Shown piece by piece: positions 26,166 through 33,366 of a stretch of 33,366 nt of DNA (within the stretch, counting starts at the first letter, position 1; every line of letters begins with the position of its first letter). The translations under genes and the position numbers were made by a program. The notes below the pieces were generated by a model. That model was not told the DNA's origin. It searched no databases and saw only the letters and a list, made by a program, of their open reading frames with translations. Source of the DNA: Pseudoalteromonas sp. SMS1. Its GTDB lineage: Bacteria > Pseudomonadota > Gammaproteobacteria > Enterobacterales > Alteromonadaceae. Location of the stretch: the NCBI RefSeq assembly GCF_021530565.1, contig NZ_JAKGBI010000033.1, forward strand, positions 1 to 33,366, read 5' to 3'.

Positions 26166-27422
26166 TTATTCCTGTTCAATACCTAACGCCTGCTTAAGCA
26201 GTACCAATCGCTCCGTGTCCCCTTCCTTTGCCGCCTTTTGAATGGCATGTGTGGGCGCATGAGTGAGTCGATTAGTTAGCTTATTTGCTAGCTCAAGCAA
26301 GACTTTTTCTGAATCTTTACCCGATTGTAGCTGATTTACAGCCTTTTCCACGAGCTCTATTTTTATTTCTTGTGCAGAGGTTCTGTATTGACGAATCACA
26401 TCCACTGACTTGAGTGATCGCTGCCAGTCGGCAAACGCTCGGGTTTTATCATCAATAATATCCTGTGCTTGCTTAGCCGCTTGCTCGCGACTCGCAATAT
26501 TTTCGTTAACGATGGTTTGCAAATCATCAACAGTATATAAGTAGGCAGCGTCAAGCTCATTGACTTGGCTTTCGATGTCTCTGGGCACGGCAATATCGAC
26601 AAACAACATAGGGCGGTATTTACGCCTTTTTAGCGCTTGCTCAACAACCCCCTTACCTATAATCGGTAAAGTACTGGCCGTGGAGCTGATCACTATATCA
26701 GCATGGTGCAGTTCATCCGGTAACTGCGCCAATGAAATCACATCCCCATCAATTTCTTGGGCCAAGTTTTTTGCACGTTCAATTGTCCGGTTGGCAACGG
26801 TGATATGCTGTGGATGATGTTGAGATAAATGTTTGGCCACAAGCTCTATGGTCTCACCTGCACCAATGAGTAACACTTTCGTTTTGTCGAGCTTGCCATA
26901 AATGTGCTTGGCTAAATTAACCGCGGCATACGCTACAGAGACCGCACTCGCACCAATGTCTGTTTCTGTTCGAACTTGCTTCGCCACAGAAAAGGTTTTT
27001 TGAAATAACCGCTCGAACATTGGCTGAATCACATGATGGACTTTAGCACTGTTGTAAGCTTGCTTTATCTGACCTAGGATCTGCGGTTCGCCTAGCACCA
27101 ATGAATCTAGGCCGCACGCAACCCGCATTAAGTGATTAACCGCATCTTGATTTTGATGAATATACACATTCTCAGCCAGTTCTTGCTCTTCAATGTGATG
27201 AAATTCAGCCAACCAGCTGAGTAGTGCTTGGGAATTATCTTGGTCAAGGCTACAATAGATTTCGGTACGGTTACAGGTGGACACAATCACAGATTCGTGA
27301 AACTCTGATAGCTTATTTAGCTGCTCCAAAGCTCTAGACAATTGCTCTGGTGAAAATGCGACTTTTTCACGTAATTCAACTGAAGCTGTTTTGTGATTAA
27401 TACCTAGTGCGATGATGGTCAT
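26166..27422 (-). CDS. hemA: Glutamyl-tRNA reductase HemA
   Basis: HemA reduces glutamyl-tRNA(Glu) to glutamate-1-semialdehyde, the first committed step of tetrapyrrole synthesis in the C5 pathway. The 418-aa length is typical. Visible are the N-terminal GINHKTASVELREKVAF (7-23), the catalytic C50 in STCNRTEIY, the NADPH-binding LLIGAGE (about 185-191) and the C-terminal dimerisation helices. It leads the leftward hemA-prfA-prmC block. It is divergent from lolB, with 83 nt between the start codons. The Shine-Dalgarno is weak. Confidence 0.98.
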   Translation of the reverse strand: MTIIALGINHKTASVELREKVAFSPEQLSRALEQLNKLSEFHESVIVSTCNRTEIYCSLDQDNSQALLSWLAEFHHIEEQELAENVYIHQNQDAVNHLMRVACGLDSLVLGEPQILGQIKQAYNSAKVHHVIQPMFERLFQKTFSVAKQVRTETDIGASAVSVAYAAVNLAKHIYGKLDKTKVLLIGAGETIELVAKHLSQHHPQHITVANRTIERAKNLAQEIDGDVISLAQLPDELHHADIVISSTASTLPIIGKGVVEQALKRRKYRPMLFVDIAVPRDIESQVNELDAAYLYTVDDLQTIVNENIASREQAAKQAQDIIDDKTRAFADWQRSLKSVDVIRQYRTSAQEIKIELVEKAVNQLQSGKDSEKVLLELANKLTNRLTHAPTHAIQKAAKEGDTERLVLLKQALGIEQE

Positions 27423-27461
27423 AAATGCCAGTGTTGCCCGAGCCCTGCTTTAAAGCGGCTA

Positions 27462-27467
27462 ATTTTA
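27462..27467 (-). promoter_or_regulatory. Possible extended -10 for hemA
   Basis: Read leftward, TGG precedes TAAAAT, matching an extended -10 element (TGn plus hexamer) 40 nt before the hemA start. The -35 is poor, as is allowed for extended -10 promoters. The region is shared with the lolB 5' end. Confidence 0.35.
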
Positions 27468-27505
27468 CCAAAAATCAACCGAATATGGAAAGTAAGGAAC
27501 CCCAT

Positions 27506-28096
27506 TTGAAACAAATTCATTTGATTTTGCTCATGTTTTTTTTATTTCTTGGTGGATGTGCGCAATCTCCTAAGGGACCAATTAAGGGACAAGCAACCCT
27601 AAATACCCTAAATCAGTTCGACTTGTGGCAAGCGCGCGGTAAAATTGCCTTTATATCTGATGATGATCGCCAATCTGTTAATTTTAATTGGCAATTGCAA
27701 AACAACAAGCAAGCATTAACGCTAACCAGTTTTATTGGCACACAAGTATTGAAAATGACCGAATTCGCACATCACAGCGAAATCGTTGTAGACGGAAAGC
27801 CGTACACAGGTCCTGAAAGCGGCCCTTTAATAGAGCGAATAAGCGGTTGGCAACTACCGATAAAACAGGCTCCAAATTGGTTTACAGCAACACGCTTAAG
27901 CAATGATTATGAGTTAGATACACTAGGCAATATAAAAAGCGCGCGCTGGCAAGATGAGCAAGGCAAGGTGTGGACGATCCAATATCAGCGCTATCGCAAC
28001 TTTAATGGCATGACTTTACCAGCCCGATTAACCTTGTCTCATCAAAGTATCTTGATAAAAGTTCAAATCAACGCATGGCAATTTGACAAACAATGA
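27506..28096 (+). CDS. lolB: Outer-membrane lipoprotein receptor LolB
   Basis: LolB accepts lipoproteins from LolA and inserts them in the outer membrane. I choose the TTG at 27506 (196 aa; E. coli 207), because AAGGA lies 7 nt before it and translation gives a compact lipoprotein signal MKQIHLILLMFFLFLGGC with lipobox LGGC and lipidated Cys18. The ATG at 27485 and the frame opening at 27425 lack Shine-Dalgarno sequences and would add a charged extension before the signal. The mature part shows LWQARGKIAF (about 38-47), FNWQL and FIGTQVLKM segments typical of LolB. The stop overlaps the ispE start by 4 nt (ATGA). Confidence 0.92.
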   Translation: MKQIHLILLMFFLFLGGCAQSPKGPIKGQATLNTLNQFDLWQARGKIAFISDDDRQSVNFNWQLQNNKQALTLTSFIGTQVLKMTEFAHHSEIVVDGKPYTGPESGPLIERISGWQLPIKQAPNWFTATRLSNDYELDTLGNIKSARWQDEQGKVWTIQYQRYRNFNGMTLPARLTLSHQSILIKVQINAWQFDKQ

Positions 28097-28947
28097 CGAA
28101 ATTAATTCTCACAGCTCCAGCTAAATTAAACCTGTTTCTTCACATAAATGGACGAAGAGAGGATGGTTATCACGAATTGGAAAGCCTATTTACCTTGTTA
28201 GATTTTGGTGATGAGCTGGCTTTCGATCTGATAGACACCGATGACATAAAAATTACCGGTGACGTGGAAGGTATTCCCAAACACGAGAACCTTATTTACA
28301 AGGCAGCGTCCGCATTATTTCCATATCGAAATGTCAAAAAAGGGGTAATTGTACATTTAACGAAACACTTACCTATGGGCGGGGGCGTTGGTGGTGGTTC
28401 ATCAGATGCAGCAACCACTTTGCTTGCACTTAATACATTGTGGAATTGTCAATTATCCTTAGCTGAACTCGCCCATATCGGTTTACAACTCGGTGCCGAT
28501 GTCCCCGTATTTATTAATGGGAAAACAGCTTTAGCTCAGGGAGTTGGAGAAGAATTAAGCACTTTTGAACAAGCCCATAAATGGTACCTTGTTATCGCAC
28601 CCGGCGTGCATGTCAGCACCGCAAAAATATTCACAGATCCCGCTTTACCACGCAATACACCCAAACTAAAATCACCATGGAGTATGACTGAAACACGTAA
28701 TGACTGTGAAGAGTTAGTTAAAAAGCTTTACCCCGAGGTTGAAAAGACCCTGACGTGGTTGCTAAAATATGCGCCGTCAAGAATGACTGGAACAGGAAGT
28801 TGCTGCTTTGCCAGATTTGATGACGAGCAAACAGCACAGCGTGTACTCCAAGATATACCAGCTTCTTGGCAAGGCTTTGTAGCAAAAAGTGCAAGTGAAT
28901 CGATTACTCACAAGCAACTCGCTACGTGGCTAAACAAAGAGAAGTAA
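28093..28947 (+). CDS. ispE: 4-diphosphocytidyl-2-C-methyl-D-erythritol kinase IspE
   Basis: IspE phosphorylates CDP-methylerythritol in the MEP route to isoprenoid precursors. The 284-aa GHMP kinase shows PAKLNLFLHI with K11, the DGYHELES motif (24-31), the glycine-rich phosphate loop LPMGGGVGGGSSDAA (93-107) and GADVPVF (about 134-140) carrying the catalytic aspartate. The C-terminal SRMTGTGSCCFA is the third GHMP motif. The ATG overlaps the lolB stop by 4 nt, so the two genes are translationally coupled. The lolB-ispE-prs order is standard in gammaproteobacteria. Confidence 0.97.
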   Translation: MTKLILTAPAKLNLFLHINGRREDGYHELESLFTLLDFGDELAFDLIDTDDIKITGDVEGIPKHENLIYKAASALFPYRNVKKGVIVHLTKHLPMGGGVGGGSSDAATTLLALNTLWNCQLSLAELAHIGLQLGADVPVFINGKTALAQGVGEELSTFEQAHKWYLVIAPGVHVSTAKIFTDPALPRNTPKLKSPWSMTETRNDCEELVKKLYPEVEKTLTWLLKYAPSRMTGTGSCCFARFDDEQTAQRVLQDIPASWQGFVAKSASESITHKQLATWLNKEK

Positions 28948-29032
28948 ATTAGTTTAAGTTAGCCTGTATTGACTGTGCTATTTAAAGTCTTTGCATGTTA
29001 GTCCAAAAATTCAGTGCCTGAGGAACCCTACC

Positions 29033-29980
29033 GTGCCCGACATGAAGCTCTTCGCTGGTAACGCAACACCCGAGTTAGCTCAAAAAGTTGCAAAACGTTT
29101 ATTTATCGAGTTAGGTGATGCCGTTGTAGGCCGTTTTAGTGACGGTGAGATCAGCGTTCAAATCAATGAAAATGTACGTGGTTCAGACGTCTTTATTATT
29201 CAATCAACTTGTGCCCCAACAAACGATAATCTTATGGAGCTTATCGTTATGGTTGATGCACTACGTCGTGCTTCTGCTGGCCGTATCACGGCAGTGATCC
29301 CATATTTTGGTTATGCACGTCAAGACCGCCGCGTTCGTTCAGCACGTGTGCCAATCACTGCGAAAGTGGTAGCAGACTTCCTATCAAGTGTTGGTGTTGA
29401 CCGCGTTTTAACTGTGGATCTGCATGCAGAACAAATTCAAGGTTTCTTCGATGTCCCAGTAGACAACGTATTTGGTAGCCCAGTGCTTATCGAAGACATG
29501 AAAGAGCGTGATTTCGACGATGTTGTTGTTGTATCACCAGACATCGGTGGCGTTGTACGTGCCCGCGCTATTGCCAAGCTTCTTGATGACAAAGATCTTG
29601 CGATCATCGACAAACGTCGTCCACAAGCGAACGTTTCTCAAGTCATGCACATCATTGGTGACGTAGAAGGTCGTGATTGTATCATCGTTGACGACATGAT
29701 CGACACCGGTGGTACGCTATGTAAAGCAGCCGCAGCACTTAAAGAGCACGGCGCTAAGCGTGTATTTGCGTATGCTACACACCCTGTACTTTCTGGCAAT
29801 GCAGCAGAGAACCTACGTAACTCTGTCATTGACGAAGTCATCGTGACTGACTCCATTCCATTGTCAGACGAACTACGCGCACTTGATAAGGTTAAAGTTC
29901 TAACCTTAGCTGACATGATGGCTGAAACAATCCGTCGTATCAGTAACGAAGAATCTATTTCGGCAATGTTTGAACACTAA
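29033..29980 (+). CDS. prs: Ribose-phosphate pyrophosphokinase Prs
   Basis: Prs makes PRPP from ribose-5-phosphate and ATP, feeding purine, pyrimidine, NAD, histidine and tryptophan synthesis. The start is the GTG at 29033, giving exactly 315 aa as in E. coli, with the matching N-terminus VPDMKLFAGNATPELA and a TGAGGA Shine-Dalgarno 8 nt upstream. The longer frame from 28991 is unlikely. Motifs include the catalytic flexible-loop region IDKRRP (about 193-198) and the PRPP-binding VDDMIDTGGT near 219-228. A strong terminator follows. Its codon use is visibly biased, as expected for a highly expressed gene. Confidence 0.98.
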   Translation: MPDMKLFAGNATPELAQKVAKRLFIELGDAVVGRFSDGEISVQINENVRGSDVFIIQSTCAPTNDNLMELIVMVDALRRASAGRITAVIPYFGYARQDRRVRSARVPITAKVVADFLSSVGVDRVLTVDLHAEQIQGFFDVPVDNVFGSPVLIEDMKERDFDDVVVVSPDIGGVVRARAIAKLLDDKDLAIIDKRRPQANVSQVMHIIGDVEGRDCIIVDDMIDTGGTLCKAAAALKEHGAKRVFAYATHPVLSGNAAENLRNSVIDEVIVTDSIPLSDELRALDKVKVLTLADMMAETIRRISNEESISAMFEH

Positions 29981-29998
29981 TTCATTGCATGAATAAAT

Positions 29999-30025
29999 AA
30001 AAAAGCACCAATCGGTGCTTTTTTA
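29999..30025 (+). terminator. Rho-independent terminator after prs
   Basis: GCACC pairs with GGTGC around a 4-nt AATC loop. It is flanked by six A upstream and six T downstream that extend the stem and form the U-tract. It separates the lolB-ispE-prs unit from rplY. Confidence 0.92.
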
Positions 30026-30057
30026 TTGCCCTAATGGTTTTAATCTAACCATGATAA

Positions 30058-30066
30058 TGCTATATT
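30058..30066 (+). promoter_or_regulatory. Extended -10 promoter for rplY
   Basis: TGC-TATATT fits an extended -10 element right after the prs terminator. The -35 region is poor (TTTTAA at 17-nt spacing). Transcription from about 30073 would place both leader hairpins (30080-30118 and 30124-30149) inside the rplY 5' UTR. Confidence 0.5.
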
Positions 30067-30079
30067 AGCGCGCCTTTTT

Positions 30080-30149
30080 TACCTACTGGGTAGACAAAAA
30101 TTGTCAACTTGATAGGTATACGCCAGAAAATTTGGTCGCGAGTTTTCTG
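30080..30149 (+). promoter_or_regulatory. Two-hairpin rplY leader (candidate L25 autoregulatory RNA)
   Basis: Hairpin I (30080-30118) is centred on 30099. TACCTA pairs with TAGGTA and GACAA pairs with TTGTC around an AAA loop. The middle holds three G-U pairs, two Watson-Crick pairs and two mismatches in a symmetric 7+7 nt layout. Hairpin II (30124-30149) pairs CAGAAAA with TTTTCTG and continues with U-G, U-A, U-G and G-C to a GTCG loop. Five bases separate them. The Shine-Dalgarno GGAG is at 30173-30176. Wobble pairs suggest selection at the RNA level. Autogenous control of rplY is known in E. coli; that this leader does the same is inference. Confidence 0.5.
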
Positions 30150-30182
30150 ACATTATTAACTTTATATATTTTGGAGACAGTT

Positions 30183-30791
30183 ATGTCACAATACGTTTTA
30201 GACGCTGAAGTACGCGTAGAATTAGGTACTGGTGCGAGCCGCCGCCTACGTCGCGCTGAGAAAGTTCCTGCAATCCTTTATGGTGCAGGCAAAGAAGTTG
30301 TTTCTCTTACTCTAGATCACAACAAAGTGATCCACATGCAAGAAGACGAAGGTTTCTACACGCACATCCTTACGCTAAACATTGGCGGTGAGTCTGTTGA
30401 AGCTATCGTTAAAGACATCCAGCGTCACCCGTACAAGCCTAAGATCACTCACTTAGACTTCCAGCGTGTTGATGCTTCTCAGAAGATCCACACTAAAGTA
30501 CCAGTACACTTCATCAACGAAGAAGCTGCTACTAAAGGCGGTAACACTGTTGCTCACCACGTAACAGAGATCGAAATCACATGTCTACCAGCTCAACTTC
30601 CTGAGTTCGTAGAAGTTGATGTTGCTGCGCTAGAAGTAGGTGCAACTGTACACCTTTCTGACGTTGCTTTACCTGCAGGTGTTGTTTCAGTAGAACTAGC
30701 TAAAGGTGCGGACCACGACCAAGCTGTTGTTACTTTAAACGCTCCTAAAGGCGCTGCTTCTGAAGAAGAAGCTGAAGAAGCAGCTGAGTAA
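30183..30791 (+). CDS. rplY: 50S ribosomal protein L25/general stress protein CTC
   Basis: L25 binds 5S rRNA in the central protuberance of the large subunit. The start is the ATG at 30183 with GGAG upstream; the frame extending to 30132 covers the leader. The 202-aa protein is the long CTC/TL5 form, about twice the 94-aa E. coli L25. The N-terminal 5S-binding domain (about 1-92) has GASRRLRRAEKVPAILYG (19-36) and IQRHPYKPKITHLDFQRVD. A C-terminal beta domain (about 96-190) follows, and the tail is acidic and rich in alanine and glutamate. Codon use is strongly biased. It lies between prs and pth, its usual place. Confidence 0.97.
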   Translation: MSQYVLDAEVRVELGTGASRRLRRAEKVPAILYGAGKEVVSLTLDHNKVIHMQEDEGFYTHILTLNIGGESVEAIVKDIQRHPYKPKITHLDFQRVDASQKIHTKVPVHFINEEAATKGGNTVAHHVTEIEITCLPAQLPEFVEVDVAALEVGATVHLSDVALPAGVVSVELAKGADHDQAVVTLNAPKGAASEEEAEEAAE

Positions 30792-30796
30792 TTTTT

Positions 30797-30812
30797 AAGG
30801 TGTTAACACCTT
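30797..30812 (+). promoter_or_regulatory. Palindrome covering the pth Shine-Dalgarno and start
   Basis: AAGGTGTTAACACCTT is a perfect 16-nt palindrome between the rplY stop and pth. As RNA, AAGGUG pairs with CACCUU around a UUAA loop. The 5' arm is the only pth Shine-Dalgarno and the 3' arm takes in the first two bases of the UUG start codon, so folding would block initiation. Confidence 0.6.
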
Positions 30813-31395
30813 GAATAATATTCAAATGCTTGTGGGCCTGGCTAATCCAGGCCCCGAATATGCAAACACTCGTCACAATGCCGGTGCGTGGTTCATAGAA
30901 GAACTGGCAAAACGCTACAATTGCATTCTCAAACCTGACTCTAAGTATCATGGCCTTACGGGCAAAGTACTTATCAATAATCAAGAATTCAAATTGCTTA
31001 TTCCCACCACTTATATGAATTTAAGTGGCAAAGCGGTCTCAAGCCTTGCAAACTTTTTTAAAATTCCAGCCGAAAACATTCTCGTTGCACATGATGAAAT
31101 GGATATGGACCCTGGTATCGCCAAAATTAAAAAAGGCGGCGGTCATGGTGGACATAATGGCTTGAAAGACATTATCTCTAAGCTTGGCAATAACAAAGAA
31201 TTTATGCGCTTGCGAATAGGCATTGGTCACCCAGGCCACCGAGACAAAGTCACGGGCTGGGTATTAGGTAAAGCACCGAAAGCCGACCAAGAAAAAATTG
31301 ATGCAGTCGTTGATGAAGCGGTTCGTTGCATGGAAATTTTAGCGAAAGACGGTGTGTTAAAAGCACAAAACAGACTACATTCATTTAAGCCGTAA
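30811..31395 (+). CDS. pth: Peptidyl-tRNA hydrolase Pth
   Basis: Pth recycles peptidyl-tRNAs that drop off the ribosome. The start is TTG at 30811, giving 194 aa, the same length as E. coli Pth. AAGGTG lies 8 nt upstream. The ATG five codons later would cut into the conserved VGLANPG (8-14). Motifs are N12, TRHNAGAWF with catalytic H22, PTTYMNLSG (about 66-74), HDEMDM with D95 (about 94-99) and GGGHGGHNGLKDI (109-121). It follows rplY by 19 nt with an intervening palindrome. A stem GCCGTA/TACGGC overlaps its stop codon. Confidence 0.97.
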   Translation: MNNIQMLVGLANPGPEYANTRHNAGAWFIEELAKRYNCILKPDSKYHGLTGKVLINNQEFKLLIPTTYMNLSGKAVSSLANFFKIPAENILVAHDEMDMDPGIAKIKKGGGHGGHNGLKDIISKLGNNKEFMRLRIGIGHPGHRDKVTGWVLGKAPKADQEKIDAVVDEAVRCMEILAKDGVLKAQNRLHSFKP

Positions 31396-31411
31396 AATAT
31401 TTTTATACGGC
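31389..31411 (+). other. Hairpin spanning the pth stop codon
   Basis: GCCGTA (31389-31394) pairs with TACGGC (31406-31411), with further A-T pairs inside after a one-base bulge. No T-run follows, so it is not a classical terminator. It may protect the upstream mRNA end or simply be chance. It lies 30 nt before ychF. Confidence 0.35.
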
Positions 31412-31441
31412 AACAATTTGATTAACTGAAGGTTCAAAATT

Positions 31442-32533
31442 ATGGGTTTTAAATGTGGCATTGTGGGTTTACCAAACGTTGGTAAATCAACCCTATTTAA
31501 TGCATTAACTAAAGCGGGGATCGAAGCCGCAAACTTTCCGTTTTGTACAATCGAACCAAACACAGGCGTTGTTGCCGTTCCGGATCCTCGTCTAGACCAA
31601 TTGGCTGCGATTGTTAATCCACAAAAGACCATCGCAACAACGATGGAATTTGTTGATATTGCAGGCCTGGTAAAAGGCGCTTCAAAAGGTGAAGGTCTTG
31701 GTAACCAGTTCTTAGCAAACATTCGCGAAACAGATGCCATTGGCCATGTTGTTCGCTGCTTTGAAGATGAAAATATCGTGCACGTCTCGGGTCAAGTTAA
31801 CCCAGCTGATGATATTGACGTTATCAATACGGAACTTGTTTTATCAGATATGGAAGCGGCAGATCGCGCAGCACAACGTAATGCTAAAAAAGCAAAAGGC
31901 GGCGATAAAGAAGCTAAATTCCAAAACGACGTACTAGAAAAAGTTAAAGCGCACCTTGATGAAGGCCTTACATTACGTTCTTTAGAGCTAACTAAGGAAG
32001 AGCTTGCTGCTATCAAACCGCTTAACTTCTTGACGATAAAACCGACAATGTATATCGCCAACGTCACAGAAGATGGTTTTGAAAATAACCCATTCTTAGA
32101 CAAGGTACGTGAAATTGCTGCAGCTGAAGACGCCGTTGTGATCCCTGTATGTGCGGCGATTGAATCTGAACTGTCTGAACTTGAAGAAGAAGACAAGCTT
32201 GAATTCATGGCAGATCTTGGCCTTGAAGAGCCAGGTCTTAACCTAGTAATTCGTGGCGGTTACGAACTTCTTAAATTACAAACCTACTTTACTGCAGGTG
32301 TTAAAGAAGTGCGTGCTTGGACTATTCCAGTTGGTGCCACTGCACCACAAGCTGCTGGTAAAATTCACACTGATTTTGAGCGTGGTTTTATTCGTGCACA
32401 AACCATTGGTTTTGATGATTATATTGAATACCAAGGTGAAAGCGGTGCAAAAGACGCAGGTAAAATGCGTCAAGAAGGTAAAGATTACATCGTAAAAGAT
32501 GGTGACGTGATGAACTTCTTGTTCAACGTTTAA
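31442..32533 (+). CDS. ychF: Ribosome-binding ATPase YchF (Obg family)
   Basis: YchF is an Obg-family P-loop protein that prefers ATP, binds ribosomes and is linked to oxidative stress responses. The 363-aa length matches E. coli. The P-loop is GLPNVGKST (8-16). The switch II region is DIAGLVKGASKGEGLGN. The G4 position reads NVTED rather than NKxD, as expected for ATP preference. A helical insertion (about 130-175) and a C-terminal TGS-like domain (about 278-361, RAWTIPVGATAPQAAG ... YIVKDGDVMNF) complete the layout. GAAGG precedes the ATG. A strong terminator follows, and pth-ychF adjacency is conserved. Confidence 0.98.
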   Translation: MGFKCGIVGLPNVGKSTLFNALTKAGIEAANFPFCTIEPNTGVVAVPDPRLDQLAAIVNPQKTIATTMEFVDIAGLVKGASKGEGLGNQFLANIRETDAIGHVVRCFEDENIVHVSGQVNPADDIDVINTELVLSDMEAADRAAQRNAKKAKGGDKEAKFQNDVLEKVKAHLDEGLTLRSLELTKEELAAIKPLNFLTIKPTMYIANVTEDGFENNPFLDKVREIAAAEDAVVIPVCAAIESELSELEEEDKLEFMADLGLEEPGLNLVIRGGYELLKLQTYFTAGVKEVRAWTIPVGATAPQAAGKIHTDFERGFIRAQTIGFDDYIEYQGESGAKDAGKMRQEGKDYIVKDGDVMNFLFNV

Positions 32534-32553
32534 TTACCTCTCTTATAAATGAC

Positions 32554-32582
32554 AAAAAAAGCCCCTACTTTGGGCTTTTTTT
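32554..32582 (+). terminator. Rho-independent terminator after ychF
   Basis: GCCC pairs with GGGC around a 7-nt loop. It is extended by seven A upstream and seven T downstream, which also give the U-tract. Confidence 0.9.
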
Positions 32583-32783
32583 GTTTCAGCTAATCTCCCT
32601 TACCTATTGAAAAACTCCCCTGTCGCACTTTTTACTTTAAAAGGTACAAAGTACTTCTATATTTTTTTACCCTGATTGTTATCGATATTTGTACTTTCCT
32701 ATTTGTTTTGGTATAAAAACAGGCCGTTTCGCTTAATTTATCTGCAAACAATCTGTGATAAGAAATTTTTTCAAAAAAAGGTG

Positions 32784-32812
32784 TTGACGGCATGGGGGCA
32801 TATACGCATAAT
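32784..32812 (+). promoter_or_regulatory. Promoter of the tRNA array
   Basis: TTGACG and CATAAT are separated by exactly 17 nt. The discriminator after the -10 is GC-rich (ACGCCCCG), the type associated with stringent (ppGpp) control of stable RNA genes. A/T-rich tracts just upstream (about 32762-32780) could act as an UP element. Transcription would begin about 33 nt before the first tRNA-Met. Confidence 0.8.
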
Positions 32813-32851
32813 ACGCCCCGCACCAGCGATGGTGATGAAAGAAAAAGAGAT

Positions 32852-32928
32852 GGCTATGTAGCTCAGCTGGTTAGAGCACATCACTCATAATGATGGGGTC
32901 CCCTGTTCAAATCAGGGCATAGCCACCA
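32852..32928 (+). tRNA. tRNA-Met(CAU), elongator, copy 1
   Basis: A 77-nt cloverleaf with encoded CCA; acceptor GGCTATG pairs with CATAGCC. The anticodon stem CATCA/TGATG encloses CTCATAA with anticodon CAT. The body closely resembles E. coli elongator metT rather than initiator or the lysidine tRNA-Ile. Confidence 0.95.
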
Positions 32929-32975
32929 TGCTTTTTCAAGTTGATTAGCAACTTTAAAACTAACTACCCTAAAGT

Positions 32976-33060
<85 letters not shown>

Positions 33061-33093
33061 AGTTCTCGATAAGAACTAAAATAATCGTTTCGT

Positions 33094-33168
33094 TGGAGTA
33101 TCGCCAAGCGGTAAGGCAGCGGGTTTTGATCCCGCCATTCCCAGGTTCAAATCCTGGTACTCCAGCCA
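33094..33168 (+). tRNA. tRNA-Gln(UUG)
   Basis: A 75-nt tRNA with acceptor TGGAGTA/TACTCCA and encoded GCCA end. The anticodon stem GCGGG/CCCGC encloses TTTTGAT with anticodon TTG. The next tRNA-Met begins only 2 nt after the end of this one. Confidence 0.95.
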
Positions 33169-33170
33169 AT

Positions 33171-33247
33171 GGCTATGTAGCTCAGCTGGTTAGAGCACAT
33201 CACTCATAATGATGGGGTCCCCTGTTCAAATCAGGGCATAGCCACCA
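33171..33247 (+). tRNA. tRNA-Met(CAU), elongator, copy 2
   Basis: Identical by inspection to the copy at 32852-32928, 77 nt with encoded CCA and anticodon CAT. It lies 2 nt after tRNA-Gln. Confidence 0.95.
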
Positions 33248-33269
33248 TTTTCTTAAAAAGAAAATAAAT

Positions 33270-33354
<85 letters not shown>

Positions 33355-33366
33355 TGTTCTCGATAA

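Larger units (their letters stand above)
32534..32851. other. Gap between ychF and the tRNA array
   Basis: After the ychF terminator (32554-32582) there are about 200 nt of AT-rich sequence without any convincing frame. Then comes the tRNA promoter at 32784-32812 preceded by A/T tracts, and a leader of about 35 nt before the first tRNA. Confidence 0.6.

Noticed and set aside
28948..29032. TTGACT upstream of prs as a -35 box
   Set aside because: No acceptable -10 is found at 16-18 nt spacing, so I do not call a separate prs promoter.

Overview
The window looks like a core chromosomal segment of a marine gammaproteobacterium, most likely Pseudoalteromonas or a close relative in the Alteromonadales. 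The reasons are an AT-leaning composition, the use of smc rather than mukBEF beside zipA and ligA, a long CTC-type L25 protein, and conserved blocks hemA-prfA-prmC-sirB2-sirB1-kdsA and lolB-ispE-prs-rplY-pth-ychF. The genus is inferred from family resemblance, not proven. I see no prophage, insertion sequence, CRISPR array or integron.

Layout. Positions 1-99 are the end of a tRNA cluster (a tRNA tail, then tRNA-Val). A receiver-TPR regulator follows at 243-1871. Positions 1903-10213 run leftward: msrB, a DUF2919 membrane protein, ligA, zipA, smc and a SpoU-family RNA methyltransferase. Positions 10451-16630 are more accessory: a 97-aa membrane protein, a CBS-pair protein, a 90-aa exported protein, cysZ, an exported glycerophosphodiester phosphodiesterase, a convergent Tat-exported flavoprotein oxidase and an exported protein resembling netrin/TIMP domains. 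Positions 16894-19906 are a leftward unit gcvA, alpha/beta hydrolase, ygdD (DUF423), rlmM. Positions 19981-27422 hold hemA, prfA, prmC, an HD-GYP response regulator, sirB2, sirB1 and kdsA, all leftward. From the divergent hemA/lolB point onward everything runs rightward: lolB, ispE, prs, rplY, pth, ychF, then a tRNA array Met-Leu-Gln-Met-Leu that continues past the window end.

Functionally most genes serve core processes. These are chromosome replication and division (smc, zipA, ligA), translation (prfA, prmC, pth, rplY, ychF, rlmM, tRNAs), and precursor supply (hemA for heme, ispE for isoprenoids, prs for PRPP, kdsA for LPS, lolB for lipoprotein insertion). The accessory layer adds a cyclic-di-GMP-type HD-GYP regulator inside the translation-termination operon and several exported proteins.

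I found no clearly new multigene system. The most interesting signals are in non-coding RNA structure: two adjacent hairpins in the rplY leader behind a plausible promoter, and a perfect palindrome that would hide both the Shine-Dalgarno sequence and the UUG start of pth. Several genes use GTG or TTG starts; I moved some starts inward from the longest ORF and explain each choice.
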